DNA of 11,907 nt from Hemicentrotus pulcherrimus. Its lineage: Eukaryota > Echinodermata > Echinoidea > Camarodonta > Strongylocentrotidae. Shown here in pieces: positions 1-8,325 of this stretch. A model generated the notes under the pieces. The model was not told the origin of the DNA. It did not search any database and worked only from the letters and a program-made list of their open reading frames with translations. The position numbers were made by a program, and so were the translations under genes. The stretch spans positions 20,323 to 32,229 of the forward strand of contig BEXV01000553.1 in assembly GCA_003118195.1 (NCBI GenBank), read 5' to 3'. Each line of letters opens with the position of its first letter. Position 1 is the stretch's first letter.

Positions 1-370
1 AAAATATGATGACGTCATAATATGCAAATTGAAATTTTGAGTTTGGAGGCCATTATGATGACGTCATGAGTTAATTGAGGGTCAAATGAGACATGAAATC
101 ATATCTCCGACCCATACTTTATCAAGATATGAAAAAAAATTGGGGTCACCTCGCATCCTAAAGAGCTACAATTGATTTTGTATAGGCATGTTTTTGCCCG
201 TATATGCTGTGTATAACAAGAGCTCGCACGCAAGGAGATTATCTGAAACGGACTCTTATTCCGTTATTAATGGGCAGAAAAAGGTGGACAAGGTATTAAA
301 ATGCTTTAAAAAATATGATGAGAGAAACAAATTGGCAATTCTATCATGCAAAATGCCACTATGCGCGGAA

Positions 371-396
371 ACGCGCGCGCATGCGCGTATGCGCGT
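371..396. other. 26-bp alternating purine-pyrimidine tract (Z-DNA-prone)
   Basis: Every base from 371 to 396 alternates purine and pyrimidine, mostly as CG and CA/TG steps, with only two TA/AT interruptions. Such tracts are known to adopt left-handed Z-DNA under negative supercoiling. A T-run follows immediately. In an AT-rich window this CpG density is unusual. Any role is inference. Confidence 0.7.
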
Positions 397-760
397 TTTT
401 TGGCAAAATGCTTAAAATGGCCTAAAACGTATGCAAAATTAATTTGAGACGATTTTGAGCATTTTTATTTTTTTTTGCGCGCGCTTTTTTTGACCTGAAA
501 TTGACCGGACGGACATTGACCTTGATCATCATAAATATGAATAAGAAATGCCTTCCCGTTATGAAGATATGATCATGAGTTGAAAATACAAAAAAAAGAC
601 AAAATGGCGCCTGGATGACGTCATGAAGACTTGATGACCTTGAAAATGTTCCTGTCACGTCTTATAGCAATGACCTATGACTGTTATAAAAAAATTGAAC
701 GAAATTGACTTAACCGATCTTGAGTTATCATCTGAACAAAATAGTGTGGAGAAATAAAAA

Positions 761-781
761 GAAAGAAAGAAAGAAAGAAAA
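761..781 (+). repeat. (GAAA)5 microsatellite
   Basis: Five perfect GAAA units, preceded by a related A-rich stretch from 751. It lies just ahead of the hairpin at 805-820 and may be the tail of the repeat that fills 1-830. Confidence 0.9.
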
Positions 782-804
782 TTCTGACGAAAACAATAGG
801 TTAC

Positions 805-820
805 CTGTCGAAAACGACAG
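805..820. repeat. Perfect 6-bp hairpin with AAAA loop
   Basis: CTGTCG, AAAA, CGACAG form a perfect short hairpin. The sequence CTAA follows five bases later (826-829). A short hairpin near a CTRR end is the layout of Helitron 3' termini, but the next base here is A rather than the usual T, so that reading is weak. Confidence 0.6.
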
Positions 821-1267
821 ACCACCTAAATATACTGCCAGTGCATGTTAATTAATGTAAACAAATTTACACAATATAATGATTACAATCCGATTTCATT
901 CATAAATGATTTATCATGATAAACGTAGGCGTAACAGACTGGAGGGGGCTGGGAATAACAGCCACAGAATTGAACTAGATGGAATTTTGACTGCGTGCAG
1001 TCGAAAATGATGCCTCCGCCATAGAGCAATTATTAAAATTCAAGTTGATTGTAATCCATCTGTCGGTTTTTTAATGATAATGCACTCACAAGCTATTTAT
1101 AGGCATACATAATGAGCCCCATGACATTTGACCTGATGACCCTAAAATCTAATCAGTTCATTGGCTCTGCAAGATACATATACATGTCATGAGTTTGATG
1201 GTAATCTGTATATTGGTTCTCATGATAATGCGATCACAAGCTATTTGTGCATACATAATGAGCCCTG

Positions 1268-1588
1268 TGACCTTTGACCTTTGACCTACGTGCTCCAAAA
1301 TGTAATCAGATTGTCTTCCTATAGTGATACACACTATCACTAAGTTTGAAGTTTAAATCTCCAGTGGTTCTTGAGATATCATGATAACAATCTCAATGTA
1401 TGGAATTTCATAAGTTGACCTCTGTGACCCTTGACCTTTGACCTACGTGCTCCAAAATCTAATCAGATCGTCTTCCTATCCTTAAGTTTGAAATTTTTAC
1501 ATCTCCAGTGGTTCTTGAGATATCATGATAACAATCTCAATGTATGGAATTTCATAAGTTGACCTCTGTGACCCTTGACCTTTGACCT
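1268..1588 (-). promoter_or_regulatory. Array of DR1-type nuclear-receptor half-site pairs
   Basis: TGACCT half-sites one base apart occur as a perfect triplet at 1268-1273, 1275-1280 and 1282-1287, and as pairs at 1432-1444 and 1576-1588, each with a TGACCC half-site one base upstream. On the minus strand the pair reads AGGTCAAAGGTCA, the textbook DR1 element bound by HNF4, RXR, PPAR and COUP-TF receptors. The match is exact. Binding is inference, and the sites sit in a transposon-like element about 8 kb downstream of the only gene seen. Confidence 0.4.
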
Positions 1589-1623
1589 ACGTGCTCCAAA
1601 ATCTAATCAGATCGTCTTCCTAT
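1357..1623 (+). repeat. Recent exact duplication within the array (144-bp period)
   Basis: The 123 bases at 1357-1479 are identical to 1501-1623 by direct reading. After 1479 and 1623 the copies diverge. Identity over this length next to diverged neighbours points to a recent tandem duplication or gene conversion, or possibly to an assembly artefact. Confidence 0.9.
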
Positions 1624-1697
1624 GGTGATTAATACTATTCCTGAGTCTTAAGTTTAAATCTTAAATGGTTTTTGAGATATTGTGATAACGGTCAAAC

Positions 1698-1754
1698 GGG
1701 ACGGACGTACGGACGGACGTACGGACGTACAGACGTACGGACGTACGGACGGAC
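1698..1754 (+). repeat. GGAC / GGACGTAC minisatellite
   Basis: The tract is built from GGAC and GTAC tetramers in mixed order, about 57 bp, with one A substitution near 1731. Both strands stay open in several frames because of the simple repeat, which creates short reading frames that are not genes. Confidence 0.9.
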
Positions 1755-1770
1755 AACCCAAAAACATGAT

Positions 1771-1800
1771 GCCTCCGGCACCACCTTCGGTGGCGGAGGC
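1771..1800. repeat. 30-bp GC-rich hairpin at the element's right end
   Basis: GCCTCCG at 1771-1777 pairs with CGGAGGC at 1794-1800. After one G-G mismatch a further CACC/GGTG stem follows, closing on a 6-base loop. It doubles the terminal motif of the 1009-1803 element, so the right end carries both orientations of the terminal repeat and the left end only one. Confidence 0.85.
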
Positions 1801-2072
1801 ATAAAAATACCTATTTTATTTTTTAGTTCTGTGGCTTCAGCCCCTCCCCAACAAAATAATATAAAAACAAACAAATAATCGGGCGCACGTCACCTTATAT
1901 TATTCGGGCAATAAAGACAACGAGACGACTTGGATTGAATCTTTATTACCTTGAGCGCTATATTTGGAAGAAAAAGTATCATTATCACTATTGAAAAGAA
2001 AATCTGTCGCTCGCTCGAAAAGTTGAACAATGCATTTTCTAAAAATAGATTTGCAGAACCTAAAATGGATTT

Positions 2073-2157
2073 AAATCTAAGTCAGACTGGATTCGCGGTC
2101 TAAGTCTAGTAAACCGTAGCTTAGACTGGAGTTTTAGTTAAACCGGTGTTTAGATTT
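2073..2157. repeat. Nested inverted repeat
   Basis: AAATCTAA at 2073-2080 is complementary to TTAGATTT at 2150-2157. Inside it GTCTAAG at 2098-2104 pairs with CTTAGAC at 2120-2126. The related words AGACTGGATT and AGACTGGAGT also occur as a direct pair. This may be the core of a small degenerate MITE. Confidence 0.55.
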
Positions 2158-2507
2158 CAGACCGGGGAGTTGATCTTCGGGCAAGAGATGTGAACCCTCT
2201 TTGCTATATAAACTGAGCAGGTACACCGTATCAATGACGAATGAAGAGCATGACGTGTAGGCCTACATACAGTTGTATCCATGGAACCGGCGCATGTGTA
2301 AATAACATCTGCGAGAAATACACAAAGATGTCAAAGAACTGCCAATGGTCAATCTCTATCAGATCAGAGGGAAGGACGCCATGACATTGTAAAATTGAAT
2401 GATATTGGTAGAATGACGTCAGAAGCGAAACAGGCAGCACATTATGCAAAGTCATTATAAGTAAGTCATGGAATGTTTAAAGCCCATCTGAACTAGTGTA
2501 CATGAGG

Positions 2508-2547
2508 GATAAGACCACCCTGCAAGGTCACTGACAGGTGGTTTATC
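2508..2547. repeat. Short imperfect inverted repeat
   Basis: GATAAGACCACC (2508-2519) and GGTGGTTTATC (2537-2547) are complementary apart from one bulged base, with a 17-base loop. A hairpin is possible. No function is evident. Confidence 0.6.
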
Positions 2548-2747
2548 TCATCAAATCAGCTCTTTGATTAACATAAGAAAAAGAGGACCATGGGGACCGA
2601 TGGTCACCGATTAGGCATGTTTGCTATGTAGAGGGCGCAAGTAGCTAAAAGTAGTGCAGTGGGGCTTTAAAGAATGTAATATTTTCTATAGATCTAAATT
2701 CTTCTCTTTTTTTTTTCTTAGATAAGGTGAACTAAGTCTCATCTGAC

Positions 2748-3153
2748 CCTAGGGGCGGATCCACAATTTTGTAAAAAGGGTTACATGAAAAATTTCTGGA
2801 AAAAAAAAGACTTTTCGGTGCCCTTTTTCTCCGTAGTTCTTTGATAATAATGATCTGAAAAAGAATAAATGTTGTGGTTATTTTGGGGACCCCGACAGAG
2901 AACAGATCAAATGTGTCAGTAGATCTGAAGCGGTGATCCATCGAAGACTTCATTTGATTTAATTTTTACTATGGTCCATGTGCAATATTTGAATGTTTTG
3001 TTATTATGTGTTACGTTTGTATTTCAATATTTATGATCGCAAATCAAACCAAACCAAACAAACTATAGGAGATACTTTCGGAGTTCGAATTTGAGCTATT
3101 CGAGTTTCAAAAAGGGCGAAGCCCGGTTCTGCCCACTCCCAAATCCGCCAGGG
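2748..3153. mobile_element. Possible MITE with GGCGGAT-type ends
   Basis: The left edge reads CCCTAGGGGCGGATCCA (2748-2764). The complement of the right edge (3143-3153) reads CCCTGGCGGAT. The shared CCCT..GGCGGAT core is in inverted orientation about 400 bp apart. AGGGGCGGATCCA-like termini are, as I recall, common on small non-autonomous DNA elements in animals. The match is short and imperfect, no clear target duplication is seen, and no transposase frame is present, so the call is tentative. Confidence 0.35.
3046..3060 (+). repeat. Short CAAAC-type pentamer run
   Basis: About three AAACC/CAAAC units in a row, with related sequence on both sides (3041-3064). It is simple sequence with no other feature attached. 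Confidence 0.6.
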
Positions 3154-3159
3154 CTCTAC

Positions 3160-4740
3160 CTGCAATATTCATCCATATAGGAACAACAATCATAAACCTG
3201 CCAAAAAGGGATAATATAATTATGAAGCCGTTATCCGTCAGCACGTGTTGAATAGCCTATTTCATGTTTATTTTGGTTTGAATTCTTTCGAGTTAATTCA
3301 GGCAAAATTGATCGAAACAGTGAAAGAAAATAATCAAAATCCTTCCTAAATATGTACTAATAATTAAAGAAGAATCGGGATTGACGGATCGTTGTTGCCA
3401 ATCTACACAGGAATGTTAATTTGCAGAATATTTAACAGGTTAACAGAACTCAATCGCAAAGAGTTTCTACAGCATAATTGTTTCAGTAATCAGACGTGAC
3501 CTTTTTATCAGAAGAAATCGCCCCTATTCTCAAAAGTTGACTTGTGCCTCATGCTTAAGTGCTTCATTGTTTAAAATGATGCAATGGAACGAGGCCTTCA
3601 CAGAACCTTGCTTCAATCGACAGAATAACCTTAAATTATTTGTAAAAGCCAACTAACTTCTTGTCTCATGATATTTCTAAACTCTCTCTCTCTCTCTCTG
3701 CTCACTTGTCCACTGCGCATTTCACGCACGTAAGGAGCGTAAGGCGTTCATCACGAATAGCGATCGAAAACTCAAAAGTTACGAAACCCAAATGCAAGAA
3801 AATAACATCTACCGGTATAATAATAAATAACAAAGTAATTGACGACAGACTTTCATAAAAAGAGATAACATCCCTGATAAACTTTATACATTTTGTATCA
3901 CTCAATGAGAAGGTTACTTTAAACAAGGGAAGCGAAGAAGGTAATCTTGTAATTGTCATATCATAAATTTTGCTTGTAATAAACATTTCTTTGAGTTTGG
4001 GATGATGTTAACACTTTTTTTCTTTCAACTGCCTAATATTCAATGTAAATAAAGGAACGATTGTTTTGGAATGAGAAAACAAACACAAAATTACTTTTGA
4101 CCGACATTCATGCTTCAGACCAAACTTCGTACAAGAGGATTTTGACAATACTTTTTGAAAAGCCTGCTGTTCAGTCATTCTTGGCAGCACAAATATGAAA
4201 TTGGTATCATTAGGCAGGGTATTAGTTCTTCTTTACAATAAAATATGATTTAGGGTCACACAGCTTATAACTCTTAATTAGGAGCTACCAAAGTTGGGTA
4301 TGCTTTTTTGATACGAACTGTACGACGTTCGGTCGTTTACCATTTTTTTAAATCTCAGTTTGGTAGATATACTATGGATTAATCTTCCTCACAGAATTTT
4401 CAAGGTAAAGAAATGCCATTTATAATACCGCGATCCCCTTTTCTTGAACTTTGCCATATTATTTGTTAACCGTTTTACCTAAATTGATAAATATAGAGCA
4501 ATGATGGTCTAGGAAAATGTATTTAAAAAGGTGATTACGTTCTATTTCGGATTCATATAATCAAGTAGGCCGAAAATCAAATACGCATATCTTGTTTGCA
4601 GGTAGATTTGTATAAAAATAAACCTTTATCTGCATCGCTTGAACTCATCTGGTCTTTAACAGCTGAAATCCACGAAAACATCTTCTCGGGCACACGATAC
4701 TCCTTTCTTTCTCTCTTCCTGATTAAACTATTCTTCTCTG
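3160..4740. other. Gene-free AT-rich stretch
   Basis: Nothing coding is supported over about 1.6 kb. The open frames here are short, show no recognisable domain and lack splice-flanked conservation. The only ordered sequence I see is the CT microsatellite at 3682-3699. Confidence 0.6.
3682..3699 (+). repeat. (CT)9 microsatellite
   Basis: Nine uninterrupted CT units, preceded by a short AAA. Confidence 0.9.
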
Positions 4741-4751
4741 TATTCATCCCG

Positions 4752-4895
4752 CCCCCCCCCCCCCCCCCAAAAAAAAAAAAATTCTCTCTCTCTCTCTCTC
4801 TAAATCCCTCTCTTTCTCTTTCTCTATTCCTTTGTTATTAGCATTATCTCTTTCTCCCCCTGTTTTTTCTTTCTCCCCTTTCTCTTTTGCCCTTT
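4752..4895 (+). repeat. Compound poly-C, poly-A and CT-rich polypyrimidine tract
   Basis: C17 at 4752-4768 runs straight into A13 at 4769-4781, then a perfect (CT)9 run to 4801 and a long C/T-rich stretch to about 4895. The C17 run implies G17 on the minus strand, which can form a G-quadruplex, and the CT tract can form triplex DNA. Homopolymer lengths in an assembly of this kind are unreliable. The open frame across it encodes only simple Pro, Lys, Ser and Leu runs. Confidence 0.9.
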
Positions 4896-4899
4896 CTAT

Positions 4900-6385
4900 A
4901 TTTAGGAGTATTATATCCATAATGATAGAGTATTGGTATCAACGTACCACACTTCTTACCACTTCATACACTGTCTGATCAGTATGTATTCATCATCACC
5001 CAAAATTTATTTTTTTAAATTGTTCTTATAGGTCTCTTAACAATCACTTATATTCGGATTTTACGTAATTGTAAAAGTACATTTTAAAGTACACTTTAGA
5101 TATAAGGAAATTTACCATATTCCCTGCAGATTTGTATGGAGACGCAGGGATTAAAATATATCCATTCAAATATTCGCAGGCGAATACATGTACTTGTATA
5201 CACAATGGGTGTGAGTTCATTTCTCGATGTTAGGACTACCCCCACTCCCAACAAAAACATGTTACGGGTCTAAACATCAACAGCTGTTGAGGAACGGCGA
5301 AAATGATTAATACAGTAAAACTGGCGAATGCTGTTATCTTGTCTTTTACTTTATTGTATTTACAAAAAAAATAACTTTTGAATAATGTTGATTCTTTCTC
5401 TTTCTCACATTAATTAATGATTAATAGTTATCACCAAAAAAATCCAGTCACAATTATAGTACACAACAGGATCAGTTTTGTATTTCCAAGTAAAAACTAT
5501 ATATATTTTTCTTTTCTTTCTTCTTCCCTAACTTCATATTTGAAGACACACAGTTAAGTAAAATATTTATTCTGCTATTAACCGAGTTGATCAACCTTAT
5601 TATGTGCAATTGTTTTTAGATTTTTGTATTCGAAATGGTATCACATAGGTCTTTATCATTCTTGTACCGGTACTTCATATACCAGTAGGATATCATTGTG
5701 TGTAACTGTAACTGAATTAAATACCAGACGGAATATATTCCAATGCATGTGTGTTTGTATTTATGTTCAATTGAACCTTCTCACTTATACTCTCTATGCT
5801 AAACCATATAATCAATATACATGTATATGTAATGTTATATTTAAAGGTTGTCATTGTACACTTCTACATTTCTACAATTGTATGCACTTTTATTTAAAAT
5901 AAACTTTGAAAAGAATTCAATTAAACGATATTCAGAAAATCAATAGGAAGTACTCGCAATATCACAAGATACAGCTTAAAATGATTTACTGTTACGATTA
6001 TCAAAATAGTGATTGTCATACAGTTAACAACTACATTATTCATATCACTTGTAAATTTGATGTTTTTTGTTGTTTTGTTTTTCGTAAATCAAAAAATTAA
6101 AGGTGGACTGGTTGAATCAAAGCCTTTGGTTAATACTTTTAGATGTAAGCTTTAATATGTCAATTTCCTAAGTAGGTAAATTGGGACAGATCAATTTTTT
6201 GCATAATTTACAAAAAACCTGGTAAGGGTATGAATAATAAGTTGATAACTGAATTTCATTATTAACAAAACTTGGTGAATTAGTTTCTTTCTTATATCCC
6301 TCCTTCACTATGATTGTAAGGCATTCTTTTTGTAGATATAACCATATTCTAATTGTGTGTAAAAGATTGGAATGTGTTTAATGAA
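4900..6385. other. Gene-free, very AT-rich stretch
   Basis: No gene is supported. One plus-strand frame is open from about 5624 to 6100 except for a single stop at 5900-5902, but both parts begin at TTG and show no domain, only AT-driven Tyr, Cys and Asn. A small perfect palindrome TATTCGC-AG-GCGAATA lies at 5171-5186. AATAAA occurs at 5898-5903 with no upstream gene to serve. Confidence 0.55.
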
Positions 6386-6667
6386 TAGACCATTTTCGTA
6401 ATGTAATCAAATTTAAAGCATAAATCTATGTTAAGAGGCATGATACAAATTATTTCATTAACATTTAGTGAATAATTGTAATTCAATAGTCAGAATGCGA
6501 ATAGCATACATTAATTGTTGCTAGGTAGGACAAGCATTAGGGCTTGCATATCTAACAATAAGTAATGTATGCAATTCACATTCAGACTATTGGAATACAA
6601 TTATTTGCAACATGGCACATAACCGAGATTTGTTCATTACATTTGATTACATTACGAAAATGACCTA
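6386..6667. mobile_element. Palindromic MITE, 282 bp, arms meet at a 6-base loop
   Basis: The left end TAGACCATTTTCGTAATG (from 6386) and the complement of the right end (from 6667 back), TAGGTCATTTTCGTAATG, match at all but two bases, and the match continues through AATCAAAT. Similarity carries on with small gaps through the whole arm, with shared words such as AATAGTC and GCATACATTA. The arms close at CAAGC (6531-6535) and GCTTG (6542-6546) around ATTAGG. TA at both extremes fits a TA target duplication, as in Tc1/mariner-type MITEs. No coding capacity. The transcript would fold into one long imperfect hairpin. Confidence 0.85.
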
Positions 6668-7903
6668 TCGTAGTAATTATCTGTATGTTCATTATCTGGC
6701 TCGTCATGGACTATGTAGCTTAAAGCTTGCTGTTCACACTCATATGCTAATATTCCAATAAAACAATTCCATGCGCTAATTGCCTTCGGTTCCCTGACAC
6801 TTATCCCAGATAAGTACAACAACTACATGTTTGTCAATAATATAAGCATACATTTAATGATACAAATTATGCAGATAATTTTTTGGACACATTTTCACAT
6901 TCTTTGTAATTTCTCATTGCATAGACTTTTCAGGTGGACAAAATTTCTTCAGGTCCATACAAATTTTGCAGACATTCAGACGGATAAGATAGATCTATTA
7001 CATTTTATTTAATATATATTCTTTGTGCATTCAAGACTGGAAATTACATAAAATAAAAATACTATTCATGTTTCACATGAAAGCAAGACATTGACAATAC
7101 ATGGTGCAATTATAATAGGGTGCTATATTGTATGCAAACTTTCTTTTTTGGCAAGCAGATCAATTTTCACTGACATTAGAATCAGTATAGTCTAAGGCAG
7201 TGATGGCCATCTCATAACCATAAATTTACTTAAAACTGTAAAACAATCTACTTAAAATTATAAGATTATAATTGCTATGATCAGATTAATTTAAAACTTC
7301 AATCTAGTACAAAGCCAGCCTAAAATTAACATAACTATGATTTAACCCAAAATTTTGATTTGAGAGACTCTGTGGAGAAATTGGACAGAATATGGACAAC
7401 TTGGAGATAGGGTCTTCAAAACGAATCTTGGCCCCAACCCCCCATTTAAACGGCATGAGCGCATGACTCACATGACTTTATGCGTACACATTGTTATGGA
7501 TTTCAATAACAAGACTATATCCTATTCATGACTTCTTTTACTAGTGATGAAAGAGGAAATCCGGATATGTCAGTAAATCTAGTATTTGTCTGGAAGACCT
7601 TCCAATCTATCATGTTGAATCAGCCAAACAAACACCCTCACAATGAATCTACAGCAAGGAATATTACATGCCCACAAGTATTGTTGCATGTAAGATGGCG
7701 CTATTTCACTACACGAAACAGGCAAAGAAACCCCTCTCCTTATCAAAGAAATAAACTGTGTATCATGAACAGTCGGAACTCATACGTTGCAATTTCGGTG
7801 TATTACAAATAAATGGATGGGTATGCATTTGGGCTGGTAAATTTTATGCTAATAATGCTGTATATAAATTCAAAGAATTGAAAACATGAGGCATATCTCG
7901 TAT

Positions 7904-8230
7904 TACTGGGTATAGGTACTGAAATGCTTCCAAATGGAAGTTTCCAAATATAGATGTTACAACTATATCAAATTTTTAAAAACTATTTGACGATGGTATC
8001 CCTAGATCTATTACTAATCATATAATGTACATAACTGCAAAATGTTATTCTAAGCTGAAAAAAATATGATGAAATTCATCTTCATGGAATCGTCTCGAAT
8101 GTCGAAGTTAGATCTACTGGGTATATAAATATTTGACCATGAATATCCCCAGACCTAATTCTCATCAAGTACATAATTGCTTAAAGGAAATTCTAAAATA
8201 TATTATTCTAAATCAAATATGAATTTCTGA
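7904..8230 (+). repeat. Diverged direct repeat
   Basis: TACTGGGTATA occurs at 7904-7914 and again at 8115-8125. TATTTGACGATGG (7984) is echoed by TATTTGACCATG (8130), followed in both copies by similar segments around TATCCC, AGTACATAA or TGTACATAA, and TTCTAA. The copies are roughly 70 percent similar by eye and 146 bp apart over the main segment. Neither copy has a conserved reading frame, so I read this as an old non-coding duplication. Confidence 0.5.
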
Positions 8231-8324
8231 CTCACATTAAATGCTCGTTCAGATATGAAGTAGTAAACCACAGTGCTTTTTTCATGGTGATATCAATTAA
8301 TTTGTATTTTACCTATGTATATGC

Positions 8325-8325
8325 N
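8325..8325. other. Ambiguous base (n)
   Basis: One undetermined base, 14 bases outside the left end of the next element. It marks local sequencing or assembly uncertainty. Confidence 0.98.

Larger units (their letters stand above)
1..830. repeat. Probable interspersed repeat fragment, running in from the left edge
   Basis: No coding gene is supported here. The stretch has the make-up of a dispersed non-coding repeat. It has palindromic TGACGTCA (CRE-type) sites at 10-17, 59-66 and 616-623, and a POU-type octamer ATGCAAAT at 22-29. Extended nuclear-receptor half-sites TGACCTTGA lie at 517-525 and 635-643. There are GC-alternating patches at 371-396 and about 477-484, a GAAA microsatellite at 761-780 and a small perfect hairpin at 805-820. 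The sequence ahead of 830 reads as one unit ending in microsatellite plus hairpin, which suggests the 3' end of a mobile element. The left boundary is outside the window and I cannot name the family. Confidence 0.45.
1076..1690 (+). repeat. Diverged tandem array, about 4.5 units of 144-159 bp
   Basis: The anchor GATAA recurs in matching context at 1076, 1224, 1383, 1527 and 1684, giving spacings of 148, 159, 144 and 157. Units 1 and 2 share the stretch around CACAAGCTATTT and CATACATAATGAGCCC. Units 2 to 4 share CCTACGTGCTCCAAAAT and the TGACCT-rich segment. The first units are clearly diverged while units 3 and 4 are nearly identical, so the array has grown at different times. Confidence 0.85.
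1009..1803. mobile_element. Non-autonomous element with 11-bp terminal inverted repeats and internal tandem array
   Basis: ATGCCTCCGCC at 1010-1020 is the exact reverse complement of GGCGGAGGCAT at 1792-1802. AAAAT lies just outside both ends (1004-1008 and 1804-1808) and may be a target-site duplication, though A-rich flanks make this weak. Between the ends lie about four and a half diverged ~150-bp tandem units, a GGACGTAC minisatellite and a terminal hairpin. No transposase reading frame is present, so the element would be non-autonomous. Farther out, AGCCACAGAA at 960-969 and its complement TTCTGTGGCT at 1827-1836, each next to a G-rich or C-rich run, suggest that an older, larger inverted pair encloses it. 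The superfamily is not identified. Confidence 0.65.
1870..2747. other. Gene-free stretch with minor inverted repeats
   Basis: No coding region is supported. A TATATAAA box occurs at 2205-2212, but no gene with a recognisable protein starts downstream. Two imperfect inverted repeats (2073-2157 and 2508-2547) are listed separately. A T-rich run lies at about 2706-2717. Confidence 0.6.

Noticed and set aside
188..415. Plus-strand 75-codon open frame starting with ATG
   Set aside because: It lies in repeat-like sequence, runs through the GC-alternating tract, shows no domain, and its last part is an artefact of the GCGCGC stretch.
1076..1690. Tandem units considered as a CRISPR array
   Set aside because: Units are contiguous, about 150 bp and diverged, with no short repeat and unique spacer pattern. 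The DNA is eukaryotic in character.
1672..1878. Open frames on both strands with repeated Tyr-Gly-Arg-Thr or Val-Arg-Pro-Tyr peptides
   Set aside because: They are translations of the GGACGTAC minisatellite. Both strands stay open because the repeat contains no stop, which is not evidence of coding.
2205..2212. TATATAAA box as a promoter
   Set aside because: No gene or spliced reading frame follows within the next kilobases. In AT-rich DNA such a box is expected by chance.
2231..2455. Minus-strand 74-codon frame
   Set aside because: No recognisable domain, no homologous pattern and no splice context. Typical length for chance in this sequence.
3702..3986. Minus-strand 94-codon frame
   Set aside because: Hydrophobic stretches arise from AT-rich codons. 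There is no domain, signal or exon structure to support it.
4596..4841. Plus-strand frame with Pro, Lys and Ser-Leu runs
   Set aside because: The second half is a translation of the C17, A13 and CT tracts.
5624..6100. Plus-strand frame open for about 159 codons with one stop, followed by an AATAAA-like site
   Set aside because: Both parts begin at TTG, the composition is Tyr/Cys/Asn-rich from AT-rich DNA, and no domain is visible. AATAAA at 5898 overlaps the internal stop and is not meaningful without a gene.
7528..7812. Plus-strand 94-codon ATG frame
   Set aside because: No known motif, no conserved pattern and no exon borders. The AAGATGGCGC segment within it looks repeat-derived. It could only be revived by transcript evidence.
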